Both the position numbers and the translations under genes were made by a program. The notes beneath the pieces are model-generated. The model had not been told where the DNA came from. It saw only the letters and a list, made by a program, of their open reading frames with translations, and did not search any database. Source: Phoronis australis (Eukaryota; Phoronida; Phoronidae). From it: 64,000 nt of DNA. Positions 24,857 through 37,800 of this stretch are shown here, piece by piece. The stretch is taken from NCBI GenBank assembly GCA_002633005.1, contig NMRA01000175.1, positions 658,734 through 722,733 of the forward strand. The letters run 5' to 3'. Numbering within the stretch: the stretch's first letter is position 1; each line of letters begins with the position of its first letter.

Positions 24857-26339
24857 ATGGCAGCCTCCAGTCTGACGAGAATGCGAGTTTTTGGGCTCGC
24901 TAAAAGATTCTTTTGTTCTGTAAAGAATGATGTTGAAGTTGTTAAAGAAACTCGCAAACAAAGGTTTGGTATGTGTCTACAGAAAAAAAAAAAACACTGG
25001 TGATGCTTGTTTGTTGTTTTTCTGTTGATCCTCTAACCTACGATACTGGCTGGACTGGTCGCAGTGAGTAAAGACTGTACGGGTAATCTCATAGGCCCTC
25101 CATACGCGGAACCTTGTCGGCAAATTATGCCTCACACTGATTAAACGATAGAAATCATGTTGCTATAAGTACTTTTTGCATTTAGAGGGACTCCTTAATA
25201 GGCCGTTGATGTCTTTAATTCCTTCCAACTCAAAGAAATTCGGTAATCAAACTTTTTCTCGAACAGTCCTTCATTCGCCACTGGTCGGATATAGCAATCC
25301 CTAATTTTGAGAACCAGGCAATCACAGAATAATGTGCGTATTATTCAGGGGTTAAAACTGTTTCTCTAAATCAGTGACACTACATCTGACTAGTGCCCCT
25401 TCGTCCAGTTGTCAAAATCGGCAATTGGCCATTTTTTACATTGATCGCGTCAAAGTGTATGACATCCTGTCAATATTACTGCACCAGTTTAAAAAAGTAC
25501 AGAAGAAATGCAATATTGTGCTGTTTGTATGGGGATATTTAGGTGCACATACTTGTATGAGAAGTTCAGTCATAATAGTCATATGCGCCTATATGCAAAT
25601 CACTTGAACAAAACAAATTTGGAGAAAAATGCAATTATTTCAGATAGAGGCGCATGGGCCAATACACATGTGATGTGCACAGGTGTTGTGGACTTTAAGT
25701 CTTCAGTTCTCAGAATAATGTCAAGATATATGTTTTCTTCTTCATTGTGATGTTATGTCTAAACAGTCACTTTATCTTAATCTAAAGTATAACATTACTT
25801 TCGTTTAAACTGTGGTGTACTTAACATGAATGTATACTATTTTTACAGTCAATTACTTGGGCCGAATTTATGAAGACTATAAAGATGTAGCTCTTGACAT
25901 CGCCAAAGACATGAAGAGTCGGCCTTTCCGTGCAGCTGTTTACGTTTCATCCCTTAGTATCTTAGCAGTGTTTGCCAAAACAAACCCAGATGAACAAAGC
26001 TTTAGAGCGCAACTCCTTGAAAACACCAATGACTTATTACAACTTGGTGACTTGATTAGAAATCCCAATGCAGATACCCACATGCAAAATTTGGTGAAGG
26101 CATACAATGATGGAACTATACGACGTCTGAACTTGTTCGTTTGTTCCGTGATGTGGTGTTCGGATTATGACAGAGCTGTGGATTTGTATGAAGCCCGATG
26201 CTCTCACATTAAACCACGCTGGCTTTCTTATCCAGAAAGGATTGTAGACATTGGATTTCTTGGAAAATGGAGGACTCTGGATGAAAAAATGATAGATTTT
26301 GATATCAACCCAGATGAGTGGAAAGACACAAAATTATGA
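24857..26339 (+). CDS. TIMM29: Mitochondrial import inner membrane translocase subunit Tim29
   Basis: Component of the metazoan TIM22 carrier translocase in the mitochondrial inner membrane. Two exons, 24857-24968 and 25849-26339 (TGA), join after one base of a codon and give 200 residues; human TIMM29 is 260. The N-terminus (MAASSLTRMRVFGLAKRF) is basic, lacks acidic residues and looks like a cleavable presequence. A short hydrophobic segment (AAVYVSSLSILAVFA, about residues 60-75) is the likely membrane anchor. Family-specific blocks follow: NPDEQSFRAQL, YEARCSHIKPRWLSYPER, GFLGKW and DFDINPDEW. The start ATG lies in a TISU-like element and the gene is head to head with YIPF. The donor GTATGT is used; an earlier GT would break frame. 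Confidence 0.95.
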
Positions 26340-27839
26340 TGAATTCAGACTAATGCACTTTAAATTGCACTGAAGCGGTATTGTGCATGCTTTCAGGACC
26401 TTTTAAATCTGCAACGTCTTCTCAGAGGTTACGCCAAAAAGTGCTAGGTACATAGGCAATTTTGGTTGATCATAATTTATCATGAACGAGTTTTGTATGA
26501 ATTGGTAAGCATTTCTATAAATTCCATGTGAAAGGCATGAACTGCTACATGGTTGATAAATCATATTTGGTTGATGTAATTTATACGATTTCTTATCACG
26601 GAGCAATGGTAAATGGTTAAAAAGATTCCCATGAATGTTACTGTGAATGATGATCAGAATGATATCAGACTGACAGTCATTTATTATCATTCTGATATGA
26701 ATTCATACCAACCAAAATGCGAGTGTATCACCTTTACCCTGGATACACTAACAATTGCGGAGAACTGAAAGTGTTAATGAAATAACATGTCTAATTCTTG
26801 TTCGTGTGTTATTTTTTTCAATTTATGAGTGATCATGGGAGTTTTCAGATGAGTTGAGTGATAGTGATGTCTTTGACGCGATAAAATATCTCCATTTTCT
26901 GAAAATTGAACTTCTAAATGTTAATGTCCATCACGTGTGATATTTTGCCCACACAGTTGATAGCTTAAAGCTACATCTCTCTGTTTAGCTTGCGAAATAA
27001 CGGAAATCGAATCAAGCCTTTTATTCATAATATTCCTTACTGTTATAGGATTCTGTCTCCAATAAGAACATAGAGTCCATCAGCCACTTAAGAAAATGCG
27101 AGTTTGTTAGGGTTGTGCAACCCAGAATTTGTTCATTCAAAGAATTGTGTGTGTACACACGGACCATGAATTGAGCTGCCGGCTCATTTGACAGTAATTC
27201 AGTATCTGTTGAGTGTAGTAATATTTTTAACCCCTTAACGCTTTTGTTGAGAATTTGTTGTTCACAGCTAAACAGTGGCAAAATGCTCCTTTAAATGATA
27301 TTGAATATAGGTATGTACAGCAACTTAAGCAATATTAAGATCCAACCCCCATACTATACCATCCATTGGTACGAATCCCTTGAAACATTTTGCCAGAACC
27401 AAGATTTTTTAATGCAATTTTATTCAGTTTACAAACTTTAGTGCATTTCCTTGGCACCAACTGAACTCGGTATCCCATGGCAACAGTTGAACTGGTTCCT
27501 TTCGTAGCAATGTCTTTGAACTACTGTCTTGTCTTAGTAGTTGTATGGAAATGTGGAAAATGTAAAGGTAGAATCAAATATTAACAATTGACCCAGTATG
27601 CTTTTTCAGAAATTGGTTGGTGCCGATATGGAAACCACAAAGAACAGATTTGTCTTACAAAAACTGGAAAATTTTAATATTAGAAACTGGTTATTAAAAG
27701 TGAGCACAAGGGTAGTCACGGAACTCCAGAATAGTTCGATTATGGGATTTCTCCCCAAGTCTACGTCCGTTGTACTCTCAATAGAAATAAGTACCGAATT
27801 TCCCGAGAATCCATCAAGGAAGTTTGTAGACATTGCACC

Positions 27840-28530
27840 GCGGGCAAAAAATTAATCGCAACCAGGGGGCACCACAGCACGTGGACCCGTCTGAAAATCA
27901 GTCGCCGTGCTTTTCTCAGTAGGGAACATGTATGCCAATTTTCATGATTTTTAGGGTGGTCTGGATAATGGGGAGGTAGATCCCAACAGCCAGACTGGAA
28001 AGCAATAAAATAGCCACTGGATGGTGTACAATATGTTGAATCCACACGAAAATGGGAAGATGTCATCATCTTCTTCATAAAAACCCATTTCTTTAATGGA
28101 AATCGGTCCCCGAAATCCAAAAATACAGAGAAAACGTAAAAAATAAAACTGCTCCTTAGAGACACAATAGCAAGTCGTCGTGCCTGCCAAACTCAAAGAT
28201 CCTGCAAACGGCTTTAAAAGATGCAGCCATTGACGCAAAAATATCACTAGGGGTGCCACAACAGTTGAAGCTGTCAGATAATTAATGTCTGCCCCATTCT
28301 TCTCAGTTGGAACACATCTGCCAAATTTCCATCGAGAAGCACCAAAGCTAGAGGATAAGGCAAAAAATGTCATTAGGGGTCATAGCAGCAGCCGTATCAC
28401 TCGGAAAATTCACTCATGTGAACCTGTACACAGAATTCCACAAATGGTTTTGGAGACTGCAGCAGACACTGCAAGCCACGGACAGACGGACAGGAACAAC
28501 TGCATATGTCCACATACAAATATGTGAGAA
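27840..28530 (+). repeat. Diverged copy of the CCACTAGG-monomer repeat family
   Basis: Shared blocks are CCAGGGGGCACCAC (about 27865), GCCACTGGATGG (about 28012), GATCCTGCAAACGGCTTT (about 28198) and the terminal hairpin CCACATACAAATATGTG (28510-28526). The consensus CTCF-like cores are degraded here. Orientation is the same as in the intronic arrays. Confidence 0.75.
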
Positions 28531-29059
28531 AAAAGGGACAATTATAACAATTCTTTTTTGTCTTAAATTTGTGAGGTTTCATCGTATGGTATCAGAAATT
28601 TCAAGCCCTTTAACACATTTTTCACTGATGTCACAGAAACTCTCACTACCCTTAGGTATCTTTACAACCGTCACGGGACACCGGGTTCTTGATGAATGCA
28701 TTGAAATGGAAATTTAATTAAAAAATTGCACAACCATTGATAACAATAAATGTTTAATCTACTGAAACAAACAATATAATGTACAGTGGCCACAAAGGCA
28801 AGTGACAAACAGTAAATACTTATCACGAGGGTCAACAAGTACAACAGAAGTGTCTTTAAGCAAACTGTGATAGCAAGACTAGCAACTATAACGTCACAAC
28901 TAATGAAATAACCAGAAATCGGATTATTGAAAAACTGTTACACACCTTTTATAAGAATTTAACAAAGGACCTTAAAAAATCGCTTGACCAGGGGAATAGG
29001 AAATAATCAACAATCAAATTAAAGCGGGTTTTGGATACACAGTTACAATCGAAATAACA

Positions 29060-29200
29060 ACCGATTTTATAATAGCACTAGAGGTGATACTATAATATGT
29101 AGCAGGAATTACGTACAGGCTACACGTCAACAAGCCATCTCTGAAGCTAATAACGTAAGGTTATTTTGGATCCTTGAAAAATGTCCAAATTCAACAAACT
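29060..29200 (-). repeat. Dispersed repeat, copy 1
   Basis: The reverse complement contains GAATTTGGACATTTTTCAAG followed by GATCCAAAATAACC and GTTATTAGCTTCAGAGAT. It matches 59037-59175 closely over about 140 bp. No ends or coding sequence are recognisable. Confidence 0.75.
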
Positions 29201-30027
29201 TCAGAACATCACATCTCAGAAATGGCTGATCAGCCTAACATGAAACTTTCAGATGGATTATGCTTTATGCAGTTTTCTAAATCACTTCCAGGAATTGTGT
29301 CAGGAAATGTTCCACTTTCACAAGTTAGAGTGGCTGTCAAAAACTAGGACTGATTTTAGGAACAAATTACAAGTTGAAAGAAATGAGAATAAAATGACAA
29401 TCAAGAAAACTTAATGCTTTGAGAATTCATCTTGAAAATTTTTGTTACAAAAATGTTATTCTTTTGATATGAACCTTTCTTTTTCGCTAAACTTTACCAA
29501 ATAGACAAGGTCATGTGATCCTATTTTGTATAAATTAAAAAATCGTACTCTGTAGGTTTTCTGCTTTAAGAAAATGTACATTTTTTCACCATGTTTTCTC
29601 ATTCAGCATTTCATCACATACACTGGGAAAAATATAATTCAATACAAGATTGCAAATTTCAAGATTTCGGGTTTGAAACCATGCTATCCCCAGTCGCACG
29701 CAACACGTCAACATAACGAGACATTTATAGTGAGAATCCATGTGTGCAATTGAGTGAAAATGTACTGATATCCGAAATCTATGAAAGCCTATTAGTCACT
29801 TACAAAGTACCGCACAACGAGAACCAGTTTCCTCCACTAAACAATAGACATCGAACTAGTTCTCAAAATGCGGGACCCCTTACATGACTATTGCCAGTCT
29901 GCATTGCTGATTATCAACTATTGTAGCTATATTTAGACAAAATAAGTTTCCACAATACAGTGGGAATACAAGAGTAATTAGCTGTTCGCTACTTAATAAA
30001 AATAATTAGCAATACTATTTCAGCTAA

Positions 30028-30585
30028 GAGCTGTTATAGTAAAAACGCTATGGGAGGGGGGGGCAGTTGAAATAAAAATTGTGTTGAATTCAGAACAAAT
30101 AAAAATACCAGATAAGTTGTTCTTCTAAAAATAATATGTAGTGAGAATAACTTGTTTAATAGGTTCTTGGTTCATGAATTAGTCAGGGTGAGTATTATCA
30201 CCCGCTTCACACAACAGAGTATGTACACTCCAAATCAAATTTCCATGCATTATCTGCACTGAATTCACACAGCACTAGAATCCATTTTGCAACTTCAACT
30301 CAGAATGATCCCCAACGATTAGAACCACATCATACAACTGTCAACAAATTTACAGAAATAGCGTTTACGTACATCTGAAAGCTCATATTTTGGTTGGCAA
30401 CACCAGTAGAATTCACAAAATAAAAAGTAATTTAAGGGTCCAAACATAATGTCAAAAAGTGCGAGTGGTTGAATTCTAAAGTAATTAAAAGCTTATGGTT
30501 GGTGGATTAGGAAACAAAAAACATTGGTTGTGGGGTTGAAAAATTGCCTTTCCCCCATCCCATACAAATTTTACCAGAACAGCCC
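30028..30585. mobile_element. MITE copy (GGGCTGTTCC family), diverged
   Basis: The left end AGCTGTTATAGTAAAA with ATGGGAGGGGGG is the inverted match of the right end CCCCCATCCCATACAAATTT and CCAGAACAGCCC. Length is close to the 569-bp copy at 32156-32724. Target duplications are not preserved and there is no transposase. Confidence 0.7.
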
Positions 30586-31400
30586 GGCCTACGTTAAAAA
30601 GGCATAGATAATTATATTTCACAACAATAGTCAAAATGCAAATCAAACTTCTTCACAAGTCTCACTTCTTATGCCTTACAACAAGCAATATATACTTCAC
30701 ATCACACATAACAAAACCATAACGCAATGTGACAAAGTACTTCCTTCATCCATCCTCAGTTGTCCCCAGACGACCTTGAATAGTGCATCTTAGCACTTTC
30801 TCAGGACTCCTCAGTTGCACCTGAAAGGAAATCACAAAAATGTTTTTACACAAAAATAAACTAGCAATACTGGGTTTGAATGAACTTTCAAGTGCCTCAT
30901 ATAACCTGACCCAGACAATGAACAACCCGTACCTCATTCTCCTCGTTTCTTTCTTACTTTATAATTCAAGCTTTCTCTACTTCTCTCATCAGGTTCCGCT
31001 GAAACGTCCCGCCCATTAAGTCCCGCCAAAAGTCACCATTATCCCTTCCCACACAAACATTCCAAGTTCTTCCTTATTCAATCCATCAGGTCATGTTATC
31101 TCTCCCCACAAATCTACAAGTCAAATCAACCCTGTGCCAAGATCCACAATTGGAATTTGGTATAAAAATCATGTGCCCAAGGTCTCACTATAAAGGCAAG
31201 AAACAGGCATTAACTGTGATCAAAGAATAATTTCAAAGTAAAAAAACAAATTATTTTTAATCAATTACTACTTAAAGCCTATTTTGACCCTCAAGATGAA
31301 CTCAAACAAATTAAAATTGGTTTTCTGGTAATAAAAATTGAAAAACAGGGATAGATTCAACAATTTTATGCACCCAATGGGTGCGTGTGCACTGTAGTCA

Positions 31401-34400
31401 TTAACCATTGTTAGAAATGCTTTCAAATTTGGACTTATCAAGACTTAAATGCATTCCCCTCGAGCCACTCTCACCTGTTAGTCTGGCCAGTTCTTCTTTA
31501 ACTAAACCATCCTTCAAGCTCTCGCCAGTCTCCACAACAGTGAGGTCAACTGAGATGACCCCTGCACTATTAACATCTACCACCCGAGCCACCAACACCT
31601 GGTCATCAGCCAACAACTCCAGTTGCTCTGTTGCTCTTTCAGTCCAATCCACTTTAAACAAAGAACAATCATTAGACCATGAACAAATCTGGAAGTTGGT
31701 ATCAGTAGAACAAACTTAAAGAATTTTAAAAATAAACAATATCTTCCCAAAAACTATTTTTCCTACAGGATTTAAGAAAATTAATTTAATAGAAATTACT
31801 CAATTTCGTTCCTTCTATTATTGAATCATATTCTTATCACAGAGGAAGTAAGGGACAGAAAGATTGCCAGTGCATAACTCATAAGTCAGCACATGTCGGC
31901 CCTTCCATTTGATCAAGGTTATATGCCCATATTTGTGTCACTCGAATAAGTTATCATATTTCATCACGGTCCCGAAAGAAACAAGTCAAGCGAGGCAGTG
32001 TTTACCAATTAAATGTACCAAATACAACATTAAGTAACAATGCACACCTAACCTAATCAGACAAAATACCATTTGCCAGTCATGGTGAGTCATTCTAGTC
32101 ACACTGATGGTAAATTCTACGTGCACTCGGCCGTGATGATGCTAAATTCTGCTCAGGGCTGTTCCAGTAAAATCTGTATGGGAGGGGAGGGAAGGCACCT
32201 TTTTTTCGCACCCACCACCCATATTTTTCATTTATTTCTTCAACCTACCACCCGTAATTTTTTATAAGTTTGAAATGCAACCACCCGTAATTTTTTTTGT
32301 TCTTGTGGTTGACTGCACAGGCGCTTGAGTTTATCTGTTCCTCCATCACCACTAACGTCATTCATTACTAAGAAAACATATGTTTCTTATACATGATTAT
32401 TAGCCATCGAGAAATTCGAGCACCTGTGGTTAACTGGTGTTATGGGCATGCCGATGAGGAGATCGGAGGGAGTGAAAAAGTCGGAGCTTTTTGCAAGTTG
32501 CATTTTTGTTTCAGTTTTTGATTCTGTGTGGATTGTTTATAAAATTTACTAAAATTACCCACCATCAAACATTTATGGCCCAATGAAACAACAACCTGTA
32601 AATTTTTATTTTTTTGAAGTACGACCACCAGCCATTTTGAATTTAAATCAAACGCAACCACCCATAAATTTTTATTTCAGTTGCCTTCCCCCCCCCTCCC
32701 ACACAGATTTTGCTGGAACAGCCCTCAGCTTTTACGATGAAGAATGCTGGGTAATTTTGTCCGATTATTTTTGGCACGTACTACAAGTGCTACTCAAACC
32801 ATGTCACCATGTACCTCCAGTCGGTTCAATACCAGCCAACGAAGCCTGCACAGCAAACACCAGCTCTTTGGTGAACTTGGGTTTGAGACTAGCTACGTTA
32901 CTACACATGGTGGTCTCAGCATTCCCATAGTCCACATACTGCACTGTCAGGACATCGTCATAACAACTCTGTACCTGGTGATAGAAAAGTTGTATATTGT
33001 GATGAGTAGACACTCACCTTTATATTCTGAAGATCATTGAAACCTACATACTATTTGATCAATCAGTGCAACACATCTAAAAACATAATAAGTTTGGAAA
33101 AACTACTATGTTACACTTAAAATTACAACGCAATGATTGGCCTGCAATACTCTTTCCATTCAGAAAATGTCATGAACTCAATAAAGTTAATTCACAAAGT
33201 CATACTATTTTTGTTGCTACAATCAGCACTGCCGATTTTTACTACGTGACATCGGATGTACATTATTTGCCATTATCGTCAACACCAGAAAAGAAACCTA
33301 TTTATAATGAAAGAAATGCAGTGTCTGAGTGACATACGGCGCCAAAATCGAGGCATCGAAGGCCCTGGAAACCCAAAAATCGCAAAGAAACAGTGAGAAT
33401 CAGGCCTGGTGAGAACACAGTCTTTTGTTAAGAAGACTAGCCACCCTGAAGATGAAACAGGGGAGAAGGAAAGTAATTATGAAACACAGAATATACTGAC
33501 TTTGTATTCATTTCTCTTTCTATCCAACCATAGTCTTAAATTGCCCTACCTTAGCCCTGTACCAACGTAGATCTTCAGAGTACTGAACACAACAGACCAC
33601 ATCTTCCTTCAAACTGTCCACCGTCGACTTCCGACCACTGCTGTATGACTCTGAAATGATGAAAGGGATGTCATGAACATGTCGAGACAACAAGGGTGTG
33701 TCACTGGACATGATTTCAATACTGATGTCACTATCCTAGACTGTGAGGAAGACTGGTTCAAAAGGGGTGTAAAGGAAGCTCTCCATGGGCACATTGAGTC
33801 CCTCTTTAAATAGAAGAGGCGGTTCAAGATTCGATTTCTCACACGTATGAGATGGTGTTCTGACGTCAGTGCCATGCCGTCTGGTCAAAACACCACCAAT
33901 TGTCCAGAATAACAAGCCAGGCTGAAGTCCGCGACAAGCGGACGCAACATCACTAATTTTTGTAAGTTTTTTATTCCAGTATTAGACTCAAACTTTATCT
34001 ATGTCTAGACAACATTAGTGAGACTCACAAAGTATCACGCTCAATTAAGAAATACGATCTGCATTACGTTAATAGATGCAACCAAATCTTGCCCCCATAC
34101 CTCAGTGACCATTTTCATCTACGTCTCACTGCTTTTCCTACGTTTCCCAAGTACCTGTGCCGAGTTGCATGAAGCAGTCCCAAATAGGGATTCAACTAAA
34201 TTCCCTAAATCTTTTGCATATTCGAGTTCTTGTCCTTGCCAGGGCGTCCTTGCCAGGGCGTCCTTGCCAGGGCGTCCTTGCCAGGACGACCTTGCCAGGG
34301 CGTCCTTGCCAGGGTGGCCAGATTAGTGCTAGAGCGTCCATTTGGATGCCTACTCCATTTGGACACCAAGGACATACGCTGCATAAAAGCCTGCCAGACA

Positions 34401-34848
34401 GGAACTCTACCATCCCTAGTCAAACCAGCCACACACAATGCTGGCCCTCTAATCCGACTGAATGGGATGGCCCTTCCCTATATCCACTGACCACCACACC
34501 AAGCCAAACAAAACAGGTGACTCAATCTTCACTAGGTGGAGGAAGTAACAAAAGAGCCCATGATTAATTACTGAGTAGACCAAATCCCATGCGACTTGTA
34601 TGCGAGCATTTCGACAAAAGGGACAGTTGTTCTATTAGTGCCACCTAGTGGATTTCAAGTAACAGTTCATCATTGAGCCTCGGTGAAAGCAACTACTGTA
34701 TACCTTGCATAGTTTCCATGAAATCCTCCAACTTATCCGAATCCAGCTGAAGCCAGAACTGTGAAGGGGTGGCCACATGAGACAGGATAGCCTCAAATGT
34801 GTCATCAGGCTTGAACTCACGGTATATCAGTTCAGCTGGGATGGCCTC
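31401..34848 (-). CDS. Multi-Tudor gene: last module (14) and C-terminus
   Basis: Exons 34848-34704 (ILSHVATPSQFWLQL), 33650-33550 (YSEDLRWYRAK), 32974-32815 (VQYVDYGNAETT) and 31651-31401. The last exon holds the outer part of the module (VLVARVVDVNSAGVISVDL) and a short unstructured tail ending SISNNG and TAA. The intron before the DYGN strand is again phase 0. The acceptor of the last exon (TTTAAAG) is weak in pyrimidines next to the AG, but it is the only one that keeps frame. Confidence 0.9.
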
Positions 34849-37800
34849 CTAAAAATCACACCATATAAGGAGATAAACACACAAGTACTCAAGAAAGAAA
34901 ACACATTCTTATAATATTGTAAATATCCAATGATGAAACTATACATTGGAAAGCACTGAAGTTTTTTACCTATTAAAAGATAGGTTTACGATATCCCTAT
35001 CTGAAACTGGCAATTAAAGCCTAATCAATAAGACGAAAAACTAACAGTTGTTTTGCAGTATGTATGAAAGCAGTTTTAACCAAGTAACAATTCCGTAAAA
35101 CTGCAAAGACTAGGGATTGGAATGACCAATGACAAAAAAGAGAAAAATTTTCCAGGTGATGTATTGTTCCACAGATATGGGCTTGTGTGATAGAAATATT
35201 TTGTGAATAGTAAAAATGAACTGAAATAAATGTTTTTGCACATTCAAATAAAGTCACAATAATGATAAAACGGATGAAAACAGAGGAAACTGGAAATCAA
35301 AGAAGGGAAAATCGAAACCAAAAAAGAAGAAATCCTCTTAAAAGAGGATAATTCCAAGCCCCAAAAGACTATTGATTGCCATTTGAATTCGTAATTACCT
35401 CATTAAGGGGTGTGTCACAGGACAGGCCCGAATCAACATCAAGTGAAGTATCAGCAGGAGATTCCTGGCAGAGGTCACTGCTGTCTACGGTGATAGAGTC
35501 TGATTCAGACACAAGATCGGAATCAGCAGCGACAGCAAGCCCCTCCTTGATGAGAATGTCACGCAGACTGAACGGCTGGTTAGACGAATCTGTGGCACTG
35601 GATGAAAATACAAAATAATCATGAATTTTAACACGATTGAAATGGTGAAGAATTTCAACGTAGTTGTGAAAAAACAACACTCAGAGCAGAGATCTCTACA
35701 TGGGAATACCTGGCATGTGCCTACTTGATTTTATGAAAACAAACTCACATATCTGTCATAACATGAAGTAAATCATGACCTTTGCCCTCTCTACATGACC
35801 TTAGACAACCCTAACTGTAACGTACCTGTCTTTCACCTGGACATCCCCAATGACCTTGCCATCATCATCGACCTTGGTGATGTCAACAACCAGCAGCTTG
35901 TCCTGACACACTCTCTCAATAATGGTGATGGTGTCTGAAAGGAATTATACATTTCGGTATGGTGACTACACAATCGACAACATCATTTATTTCATTGAAG
36001 CCTTCTGGAACAGCTTAGAGTAACAGAATGAATCAGTAATAGTTCCAGAGGACTGGATTAGCTCATTACTTGGCACCTGAATCAAGCAGAAGGTGAAAGT
36101 ATGTACCGAGGTTTGCATTTAATATTTTCCTAATTTCACACATAATAAAAGCAATTATTTATCAATAACAATTGTGGTTTCATGTGATCATTAAATTTAT
36201 TATTTCCAGCACTAAAAATTAGCATGTTACATGAAAAAAAGCAGCCGTTTTCATTTCGTCCTCCTTACCATCTAACCAGACAACTCCAGGTGGTTTTACA
36301 TCAGAAAGACTACACTGCACCGCCTGAGCTGGTAATGCGCGGAACTCCACAGGCAGGGCCGACAACTGGCCCTCAATGTCCACACACTCCTTGTCACCAA
36401 AATCGACAAAGTAGACCTCAGCCTTATCGGCAGTAACATCGACGATTTCAGCTCGGTACCAGGTGTCATCCTCCGTGTAAAGGGCGCTGCAGTACATACC
36501 TGGCTTCACATCGTTCTTGGTCAACCTGTGATCAGAGTCTAAAGAAAAATACCCTTCATTACTAGAAACACTGTCAATTGAATTTTAGAGTTCCTTCTTA
36601 CTTAACAAGTACACTGTGAACTAAACCAGTCAAGGTGATTGGCTATTGTCATTATCAAGGATAAAATTTCTTAATAAGTAACTTTTTTTAATTGTAAACT
36701 CATTAAACGTAAAAATCCTTGATGATTACAGAATCTTTCTGTAAACAAAAGCAATGTCCAGATGTTCATGATCTCAATAAAAATTATGATTTTTCATAGA
36801 TCGTCATAGTTTCCACAAACATGAATTTTTGGCGTAAAACTTGGAAAATCTGTTTCTAAATTCTATAAGCTACAAAAGCGTGTCTGGGATTTTGGCACAA
36901 GAATCACACTCATAAAATGAAGACATCAAAATTCCTTGAAAAATGCAATTTTCGATTTTTTTGCAGCTACATTCTCGAGCTTAAAGGGCAGACTTCTTTT
37001 TGAAGCTAATACAGAATTTGCAAGTCTAGCAAGAAATTGTGGAAAATACGGCAATCTCTGTTGTGAAAAATCATGATCCATATCATTATGAACAAATGAG
37101 CATTGCTTTCCTGTATATAGTACATTCTGCTATCATCAAAGATTTTAAAAACTTGTAGTTTCATAGGTCTACTATTAATACTTTAAAAATTATTTAATAA
37201 ATTGATCCTTGGTAACGAAGATAATAGCGTATTACTTTAAATGTCTACAACCTGTTTTGATAAATGTCCCTCATCCAACAACAATCCATTTCTACTATCA
37301 ACAGGAACTCAGATGAAGTGACTCAATATTGGAAGACTTAACAAGCTTGGTGGCTTTATGACATGTTTGACTTTAAGCAATGCATTAATGGATCCACTTG
37401 GGTTTCATAACTTACTTTATGGGTAGCAATAAAAATTAAATGACCATATAAAAATTATGGTATGGGTTGTCTATCAAATACATTAAATATTAGTCTCATT
37501 TGCTTTCTAATGGCTTGAAGCTTGAGCATAATAACAACAATCACCAAGTTTGCTTTCATATGCCTCCATAAGCCAACACTTGTGACCTATTTTGGCTATA
37601 CAAGGTTATCACTGGCTAACAGATATGACCTATTTTGGCTATACAAGGTTATCACTGGCTAACAGATGTGACCTACTTTTATTGTAAAGATTCAGCAGTT
37701 TATCCATCAGATCAGTCAGTTCTTCCACGCTACTGGCCAACTGACCAATGATGTTATCGGGGTCACTGACCGAAAGGAAGACGAGATCAATTGTCTGACC

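Larger units (their letters stand above)
26340..31400. other. Intergenic region between TIMM29 and the Tudor gene
   Basis: These 5 kb contain no coding sequence I trust. They hold TIMM29 3' sequence, a diverged copy of the CTCF-like repeat family (27840-28530), a dispersed repeat (29060-29200), a MITE copy (30028-30585) and the 3' untranslated region of the Tudor gene. I see no canonical AATAAA close to the Tudor stop on the minus strand. Confidence 0.6.

Noticed and set aside
27598-27855. 85-codon open frame near TIMM29
   Set aside because: It has no recognisable domain, no codon or splice context, and overlaps the edge of a repeat. Likely chance.
34157-34567. Open frames across the 14-bp minisatellite
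   Set aside because: Frames on both strands stay open only because the 14-bp unit lacks stop codons. The region is an intron of the Tudor gene.
36219-36524. Acceptor CAG at about 36520 for the module 13 exon
   Set aside because: It would create an in-frame stop (TGA) after the split codon. The upstream TTTCTTTAG acceptor keeps frame and gives a normal module.
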